A program made the translations under genes and the position numbers. From positions 37,493,695 to 37,557,694 of the forward strand of contig CM049316.1 of the NCBI GenBank assembly GCA_026874595.1: 64,000 bases of DNA, in the 5' to 3' direction. A model generated the notes under the pieces. It was not told the origin of the DNA. It saw nothing but the letters and a program-made list of their open reading frames with translations, and ran no database searches. This DNA comes from Sipunculus nudus. Lineage: Eukaryota > Annelida > Sipuncula > Golfingiida > Sipunculidae. This document shows positions 57,701 through 64,000 of this stretch, one piece after another (position 1 is the stretch's first letter; each line of letters opens with the position of its first letter).

Positions 57701-58636
57701 CTAGGGGTAACCATGGTCCCCAAAATTTGTATAGCCCTAAGACATAAGGTGGACAAAAGTAACCACCGTATCAGATTTAATGTACAGTATAAAACTAGGG
57801 GTAACCATGGTCCCCAAAATTTGTATAGCCCTAAGACATAAGGTGGACAAAAGTAACCACCGTATCAGATTTAATGTACAGTATAAAACTAGGGGTAACC
57901 ATGGTCCCCAAAATTTGTATAGCCCTAAGACATAAGGTGGACAAAAGTAACCACCGTATCAGATTTAATGTACAGTATAAAACTAGGGGTAACCATGGTC
58001 CCCAAAATTTGTATAGCCCTAAGACATAAGGTGGACAAAAGTAACCACCGTATCAGATTTAATGTACAGTATAAAACTAGGGGTAACTATGGTCCCCAAA
58101 ATTTGTATAGCCCTAAGACATAAGGTGGACAAAAGTAACCACCGTATCAGATTTAATGTACAGTATAAAACTAGGGGTAACTATGGTCCCCAAAATTTGT
58201 ATAGCCCTAAGACATAAGGTGGACAAAAGTAACCACCGTATCAGATTTAATGTACAGTATAAAACTAGGGGTAACTATGGTCCCCAAAATTTGTATAGCC
58301 CTAAGACATAAGGTGGACAAAAGTAACCACCGTATCAGATTTAATGTACAGTATAAAACTAGGGGTAACCATGGTCCCCAAAATTTGTATAGCCCTAAGA
58401 CATAAGGTGGACAAAAGTAACCACCGTATCAGATTTAATGTACAGTATAAAACTAGGGGTAAGCATGGTCCCCAAAATTTGTATAGCCCTAAGACATAAG
58501 GTGGACAAAAGTAACCACCGTATCAGATTTAATGTACAGTATAAAACAAGGGGTAACCATGGTCCCCAAAATTTGTATAGCCCTAAGACATAAGGTGGAC
58601 AAAAGTAACCACCGTATCAGATTTAATGTACAGTAT
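54783..58636 (+). repeat. 94-bp satellite array, 41 units
   Basis: The unit runs from 'aaaactaggggtaacc' to 'tttaatgtacagtat'. The array spans 3854 bp = 41 x 94, and every unit start I checked keeps the 94-bp register without indels. Units differ by few substitutions that come in blocks. GTAGAG in place of GTATAG is confined to units 14-20 (56005-56662). TAACTATGG in place of TAACCATGG occurs in unit 1, units 22-30 and 36-38. CTAGGAC occurs in units 26-29. Each junction reads CAGTATAAAACTAGG and each unit has the near-palindrome GGGGTAACCATGGTCCCC. No coding frame exists. Confidence 0.98.
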
Positions 58637-58681
58637 TTCCTTTGTGCCCTGTCTGTCCTCACAACTGTAAAGGTATTTATT

Positions 58682-59290
58682 TAGAGGGGGCTGAAACATG
58701 CCCCCTCATTGGGTTTATTAATATTTCGACCACTGGTCTACTAATATAGCGAAAATAACTCGCAAACTGTACCTTTAGCTTTGGTAAGTCTTTGGACGGT
58801 ATTATTTAGGCCCCGTTCTTGAGGCCGAAACATGCCCTCTCACTGGGGTGAAATATTGACACCATTGGTCAACTGGTTCAGCGAGATTCACTCGCACCCG
58901 AAACGTGCCCTCTCACTGGGGTGAAATATTGACACCATTGGTCAACTGGTTCAGCGAGATTCACTCGCACCCGAAACGTGCCCTCTCACTGGGGTGAAAT
59001 ATTGACACCATTGGTCAACTAGTACAGCGAGATTCACTCGCACCCTGGATCATCAGCTAATCAGGGTATATACATTACTCTCAGGTAAGCTTTTCATAAA
59101 CAGTATTTTTCTGTGCCGTGTTTGACCTCAAAATTTATACGGTATTTTAGGCCCCACACGGCCGGAACATGCCCTCTCACTGGCCTGATATATTTATTAC
59201 AACAGATTAAGTAATAATAATCAGGGAACAGCGAGATTTCTCGCTCAATGTAAGATCACCTTAGATAATTACAGGTGAACTTTTGTTGTC
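58682..59290 (+). repeat. Repeats with a GCGAG...CTCGC hairpin
   Basis: Five related units follow the satellite. A diverged one lies at about 58682-58770. Three near-identical 73-bp units lie at 58826-59044 (offsets 58835, 58908, 58981), with GCGAG-ATTCA-CTCGC stem-loops and 'catgccctctcactgg' phrases. A diverged one lies at about 59155-59255 (GCGAG-ATTT-CTCGC). A 'ggccccg/ggccccacacggcc' lead-in precedes two of them. Confidence 0.85.
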
Positions 59291-59559
59291 GGTAATTGGC
59301 ACATGAGCACCTAAAGGGTACCTGCCTCATAACCGCGTAATTTTTTATAATAATTGCATTATATTCTATTTAGCGGGCCTCTGTATTTCAGCTCTGGGAA
59401 TGCTTATTCATTATTTGCAGAGGGTACATATTAAGACGTAATCCTTCGATATGTCTTCAGGTACATTTGCACAAATATAATGCCACCATATATCACACAT
59501 TGGACATGTTATCACATTTCAATAAAAATAGTCCGGATATATACATGGACAGTGTAATA
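59291..59559. other. Spacer 3' of the MULE-Ulp1 unit
   Basis: No feature recognised; the far end of the element (its terminal repeat) was not found here. Confidence 0.5.
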
Positions 59560-60230
59560 CTATCTCATGTGCACATGTTTAACCTTGACAGGACGTTTTC
59601 GATGAAGTGTTGGAAAAGGTATGAACGTTTTTTGCTCTAAACAGGTTTTTAGATGGGTTCTCATTCTATATTTATCATATATCGAATCACTAATTTTATC
59701 ATTTAACCAACCGTTCAGCCTACTGTTGGAAAATTCAACCGCGTTAGCGATCGCATTTACCGCACAATCTGAGGTATTGTTTTGTAACACGGCATTTACT
59801 ACCGAAACATGTAATTTAGATTGCTCCAAGTTGTAGATTTGGCAAAGCGGTATTTCTGTTGAAGAAGTAAAACTCTTTGCAGCCCCAGGCAAACTATCTT
59901 ATTACAAACAGACCCCCCTCGTCCGGTCGGACAAATATAAGCCAATGTGAATGTCCGGTAAAATATATTTGTTCACACGGGCCTTTTCGAGAACCTTTAT
60001 TTTTAAAACTTGTTTCAGGCACAATCCAATTGTTTCGTTCATCACTGAAGCAAGGTGTTAGAGTAGTATCTTGGAATCCGATGATTTCTGGATATTTTTT
60101 TTGGTAAAATTATTTGCGCGGCATGAATACGCTTATCAGAAAGCCAAGAATCGTTTTCTATTTTTCTTTTGTTTTGAACTGTAAGTTCGAATTCATGTAG
60201 CCAATACCTCGCTCGGCACGTCTCTTTTTC
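59560..60230 (-). pseudogene. Ulp1-like (C48) cysteine protease remnant (locus A)
   Basis: The minus strand gives, in order, RYWLHEFELTVQNKRKIEND, then WLSDKRIHAAQIIL (the substrate-groove start WLxDxxIxxAQ), then in the next frame FTGHSHWLIFVRPDEGG with the catalytic His. A third frame follows (59892-59560) with PLCQIYNLEQSKLHVSVV, NTSDCAVNAIANAVEFS carrying the catalytic Cys in DCxV, and YRMRTHLKTCLEQKTFIPFP. Ulp1-family enzymes cleave SUMO-like modifiers. Transposon-borne relatives with exactly this WLxD...HWxxF...DCxxxAIANA...MRxHLxxCLE plan are common in invertebrates. At least two frameshifts and a missing Asp region make it a pseudogene. It lies downstream of the SWIM segment in the same orientation. 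Confidence 0.78.
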
Positions 60231-60319
60231 ATGCGAATTATGTATTAAAATTGGCGATATCGGATTTGCCTTATCTCTTTTTAACTGAAACGTTGTTTTC
60301 AAATGTCGGCATTTTTTTA

Positions 60320-62057
60320 TGCCCCCGCCACAAAGTGGCCGGGGCATATAGTTTTACCCATGTCCGTCATTCCGTCATTCCGAAATCAAACAGTTGTACG
60401 GACTTTTTTTCGCAATGCCTGCAGATATTGGCCTGATTTTTGGTGTGTGAGCAGATAATGACCAGTTACAGATAGAGTTCGCGTTTCGTCCCGGTTGACC
60501 TACTTTTGACCGTTTTGCGGCTCCTAAACTTAGAAAATTTCATGAAAAATAGAAATTTTCATGACAAATACACATGTACGGACTTTTTTTCACAATGCCT
60601 GCAGATATTGGCCTGATTTTTGGTGTGTGGGCAGATAATGACCAGTTACAGATCGAGTTCGCGTTTCGTCCCGGTTGACCTACTTTTGACTGTTTTACGG
60701 CTCCTAAACTTAGAAAATTTCATGAAAAATAGAAATTTTCATGACGAATACACATGTACGGACTTTTTTTCGCAATGCCTGCAGATATTGGCCTGATTTT
60801 TGGTATGTGGGCAGATAATGACCAGTTACAGATCGAGTTCGCGTTTCGTCCCGGTTGACCTACTTTTGACTGTTTTACGGCTCCTACACTTAGAAAATTT
60901 CATGAAAAATTGAAATTTTATTGACAAATACACATGTACGGACTTTTTTTTGCAATGCCTGCAGATATTGGCCTGATTTTTGGTGTGTGGGCAGAAAATG
61001 ACCAGTTACAGATCGAGTTCGCGTTTCGTCCCGGTTGACCTACTTTTGACCGTTTTACGGCTCCTAAACTTAGAAAATTCATGAAAAATAGAAATTTTCA
61101 TGACAAATACACATGTACAGCCGTTTTTAGCCCACAGCTCATAGGCTGATGGGCTATTGTCATCACCCAAGCTGTCCGTCTGTCCATCTGTCTGTCCGGT
61201 GTCTGTCCGTCCGTCCGTCCGTTCCGCGTCTGTTAACTTTTACCTTGTGAGCGGGATATCTCTAAAAGGATTCACCGTTGGAATTTTATTTCATCAGTGA
61301 AGATGTATATCGATAAAATCTCGGTCAAGTTCGAAGATGGGTGACCTTGACCCATTTTTCTACATTTTAGAGCTGATTATAGAAAAAAACTCAGAAGTTT
61401 ATATCTCAGGAACCATTGTGTGGAATTTCACAAAACTTACTATGATCATTGGGACTGATGGTCTGTATGTGCTGCACAATTTTGGTGGCGCCACCTGCAA
61501 TTTCTGATTTTTTAATGAAATTTTATCGGATTTTTTTTAATTTTGGCCTTTTGTGCAGGATATCTCTAAAGGTATTCAACACAGGAACTTCATTTCTTCA
61601 GTGCTATTGCATTACATTTACAAAATCTTGGTCAAGTTCAGGATGGGTGATCTTGACCTACTTTTCAATATCACAGAGCTTAGTATAGAAAAAAACTTAG
61701 GAGCTTAATTCTCAGGAAGCATTTGGTGGATTGTTATGAAATATGGTATATACCTCTCCAATTTAAATTTATAAATGATTATCAACTTTTGCTAATATTC
61801 TAGTTTCGCAATACAATGCTTACAGATACTGGCCTAATGTTTGGTCTGTGGGCGCATAATGACCACTTACAGATAGTTCGTGTTTCGTCCCAGTTAACTA
61901 ATTTTTCACCATTTGACAGAACCTGAACATAGAAAATTTCATGAAAGACAGAAATTTTCATGAAAAATGCACATATATGGAAAAAAAATTACATAATTTA
62001 ACAAATGTTTCTAATTTGCCCCAGGCGGGGGCATTCGTGTCGTTCCGACACATCTAG
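60320..62057 (+). mobile_element. Helitron-like element inserted between SWIM and Ulp1 segments
   Basis: The left end is A|TGCCCCCGCCACAAAGTGGC with CGGGGCATA, a hairpin. The right end is 'ggcgggggca', the perfect 6-bp stem GTGTCG-TTC-CGACAC (62037-62051), then AT and CTAG|TTTT (62054-62057). The body is four 180-bp units starting near 60396, 60576, 60756 and 60936, and a fifth (61804-61979) separated by another element. GCCCCCGCC...CATATAG / GGGGGCATTCGTGTC...GACACATCTAG ends are a widely distributed repeat family in marine invertebrates, as I recall. Confidence 0.8.
61121..61803 (+). mobile_element. Second Helitron-like element nested in the first
   Basis: It splits the fifth 180-bp unit of the host element between 'cacatgtac' and 'cgcaatacaatgcttacag'. 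Its left part is a hairpin, AGCCCACAGC paired with GCTGATGGGCT, followed by a GTCCGTCCGTCC stretch. Its right end is 'gctaatattCTAG|TTT'. It contains the palindrome GGTGGCGCCACC at 61483 and two diverged halves ('gatatctctaaa', 'ttggtcaagttc', 'gtgaccttgacc' twice). A truncated inverted copy lies at 23070-23400. Confidence 0.75.
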
Positions 62058-62390
62058 TTTTACGTTTTAGTGAGATTCGATTTCTTTTTTTATTTATTTT
62101 TTTTTGGCGTTATCTTCGGGGTTTACGAACATCGCTCAGCTGCCGATTACATTCGTTAGAGGTGACACGAAAGCTATCGTTTTTTTTTTCTTTACTGTTA
62201 CTATTTCTTTCGCCAAAATCGAGTCTAATTCTCACTCGTTTCCGTGCTGGATTTTTCAAAATTAATTTCGTTTTTTATTTAAATATAACATTAAGTAATG
62301 GCGTTTTGGCCGGGGTAGCTTGTGTCTTCACTTTTTTAACACTACCCTGTCTAGTTTTATGTTTCGAACGAAGTCATCTAGGTAGGGAGT
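62058..62390 (-). other. Linker between SWIM and Ulp1 parts of locus A
   Basis: Basic, Lys-rich short open stretches on the minus strand (KKVKTQATPAKTPLLNVIF) with stops. It is probably a decayed linker of the same protein. Confidence 0.4.
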
Positions 62391-62856
62391 TTACGGAGTT
62401 CTATCTTTAGGCGAGGTTATCATGGAAACATCTGTATCAGGAGCAGCTTCAAATTCGTACACGGAATCTGGTTTTCTCGGTTGTCTTCTACCCGTTTTTC
62501 TACCCACCCTTTTCTTACTACGCCGAGACATTAGTGAAAAATTTAGTTTGCGTTTTTGATCGATTACATCCATACCTATAGATTTCCTGGCTACAAGAAT
62601 ATGGTAGCAAATATTTGTTGCTACGCACTGACATTTTTCTTTTGATGAAAATATATACCGCATATTTGTCATTGTTGCCCTCCACAATAAAAGTACCAAA
62701 TTTCGCAACTAATTCTATTTTCCTGTTATCAATTATAGCTTGTGCCCTTTCAATTTGTGTCAGGTTCTTTCTAACGAATTCCGAATGTATGTTTTCCTCA
62801 TTTGTCTCCGCATCAGCATGCAACAAATCTGATTGAAGTGACGGGAGATCAGACAT
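62391..62856 (-). pseudogene. SWIM zinc-finger segment of the MULE transposase (locus A)
   Basis: Two overlapping minus frames read on from each other with one shift. 62856-62640 gives IIDNRKIELVAKFGTFIVEG and the strand leading to the finger. 62640-62391 gives SSKEKCQCVATNICYHILVA, RKSIGMDV, a basic linker (SRRSKKRVGRKTGRRQPRK) and an acidic tail. CxC...CxH with HILxARxxIGM is a SWIM finger. It aligns along its whole length with locus B (42126-42548). Its position directly after the transposase core fits the usual MULE order. Confidence 0.75.
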
Positions 62857-64000
62857 GAACTGGTTTATATTGTTTTTACCTTTTCAACTAGAGTTCCGGG
62901 GCGCAAGTATCCTTGGAGAATGGTTGATCCTCAGGTTTTTCTAATAAATGCATAAATTTTTACTTTAAATGATAGGAACCCAAATAACACTAACCCCACA
63001 AAATTTCTTTCAGATAATAATTTTGAAGATAATAAAAGCACAACGTCAAGGTATCTGTTGGTGCTTCTTTCCAATTTCTTAGACGTTTAATTACAACATT
63101 AAACGATTCAGCTATGGTGTTGGTAACTCCGGAGGCACTGATGCACACGTTACACTCTTCTAAAATAGGCCTGTATGCGTATTTCATTAAATCTGATTTT
63201 AGTTGCTTATCAAAATATTCTCTTACAGTTTATGTCAATTCAGGGAAAGATTATCACAATTTCTTTCGAAATCTGACGGGGAAGCACTATGCAGAATATT
63301 TATCAAATCTACTTTGTATTCTGACCATTTCGCGTAATCATCATTCATCAGGTTTTTGAACAAACCTTTTTACGTCGTGTTTAATGTGGTTCCAGCAATG
63401 CAAAATTGGGACATTTGGCGAACGGTGGCAATAGCATTTGAGATTGCCCTTTCCCTATCAACAAAAAATGGAACACCACATTTCTTGAGGTTCGGTACAC
63501 GACAAACTAGTGATCACATAAAATTCTCATGTTCATACAGTAGTTTTTTTGCATGTTCCATAAAAGACAAAGGAATGAACGGGGATTCTTTGAAAATTGT
63601 CTATAACAGGTGAAACCATAGAAGTTGCCTAGATTGAAAGGGGTGTCATAGACACAGTGTACTTGCTTACTGCTGTTTGCAAGCAGAAGTTTGTTGAATT
63701 CTGATAAAATTTCAGGATGTGCCATGTACAGGCCAAATTCAGGATACGTTTTAATTTCATACACGAAATCTTTTAACTCATGCGCTATTAAGTTTGAATT
63801 GTAGAAGTCATCATTAGAAATTTTTATTTTGTCCCTTTTCACATTGCACTGTATTTATTGTTTTTTATTCTTGGGTTTAAGCACCGCCTCATGTACGGGG
63901 TTACCGTCTTCACTGACCAATTTTTGATAGTTTGAAATGGGGCGTTCATGGACTTTCTCTTTAATTTCTGCTAAGACTGAGGGACACGTTCGTACATGAG
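62857..64000 (-). pseudogene. MULE (Mutator-like) transposase core, broken (locus A)
   Basis: The minus strand gives, across frames, CPSVLAEIKEKVHERPIS near the window edge, then VYDTPFNLGNFYGF (first catalytic Asp region, about 63650-63610). RVPNLKKCGVPFFVDRERAI follows (second acidic site, about 63500-63440), then ILHCWNHIKHDVKRFV (C-W-N-H motif, about 63402-63360), DYAKWSEYKVDLINIL, and SGVTNTIAESFNVVIKRLRN (63140-63070). This is the order DTTFNLGDFY - TDxExAI - CWNHxxxD - TNxxAESFN of MULE transposases. Several frameshifts and stops are present. The gene extends past the right edge of the window. Confidence 0.82.

Noticed and set aside
54783-58636. CRISPR-like array
   Set aside because: Units are contiguous 94-mers without unique spacers, in a eukaryotic context; it is a satellite.
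60042-60347. Separate gene beginning inside the Helitron-like element
   Set aside because: The first residues of this minus frame come from the element's left hairpin; the real content is the Ulp1 lead-in, which is interrupted there.

Overview
The window is eukaryotic and animal: a gene split into short exons with GT-AG introns, long AT-rich non-coding DNA, microsatellites, a tRNA-derived SINE and many decayed DNA transposons. The density of short Helitron-like repeats ending in CTAG, the GTCCGTCCGTCC-rich repeats and the satellite array fit an aquatic invertebrate, most likely a mollusc or other lophotrochozoan. The species cannot be fixed from sequence alone. No bacterial gene, rRNA, intact tRNA or CRISPR array was seen.

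The only well-preserved cellular gene is at 760-11872 (+): the 3' half of a DHHC palmitoyltransferase closest to ZDHHC3 (GODZ). It enters the window after its N-terminal exons. It holds the DHHC exon (760-856), a TM3/lumenal-loop exon (1132-1213), two alternative 131-bp TM4 exons (2714-2844 and 6055-6185), a C-terminal exon with its own stop (7904-8062) and a candidate alternative last exon (11804-11872). The two TM4 exons have identical length and phase and share 34 of 43 residues. Using both, or neither, breaks the frame, so they should be mutually exclusive. Choice of last exon swaps a YxY tail for a longer tail ending in TYL.

From 9.5 to 38.3 kb there is almost only repeat: Helitron-like elements (9523-10965, 37248-38246, an inverted partial copy at 23070-23400), a long block of related repeats (18.1-22.8 kb), a decayed hAT end (to 24253), a 3 x 89 bp tandem, MITE-like pairs, C-rich short repeats and a tRNA-type SINE (35145-35322, -). 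One unidentified candidate exon lies at 31836-31979.

From 38.7 to 64 kb the window is a transposon graveyard. All recognisable coding remnants except the hAT one are on the minus strand. They are: a SWIM zinc finger followed by a zinc-knuckle-like stretch and a domain with a GHxxEDVD motif (38.7-42.5 kb); a MULE transposase pseudogene (50.66-51.41 kb); two spliced exons of an NNDxEGWHxRLN protein (52.26-52.61 kb); and a MULE transposase - SWIM - Ulp1-like protease unit (59.56-64 kb). The last is split by a Helitron-like element that is itself split by another. Between them are a complete hAT relic with 8-bp target duplication (53468-54476) and a 3854-bp satellite made of exactly 41 units of 94 bp (54783-58636).
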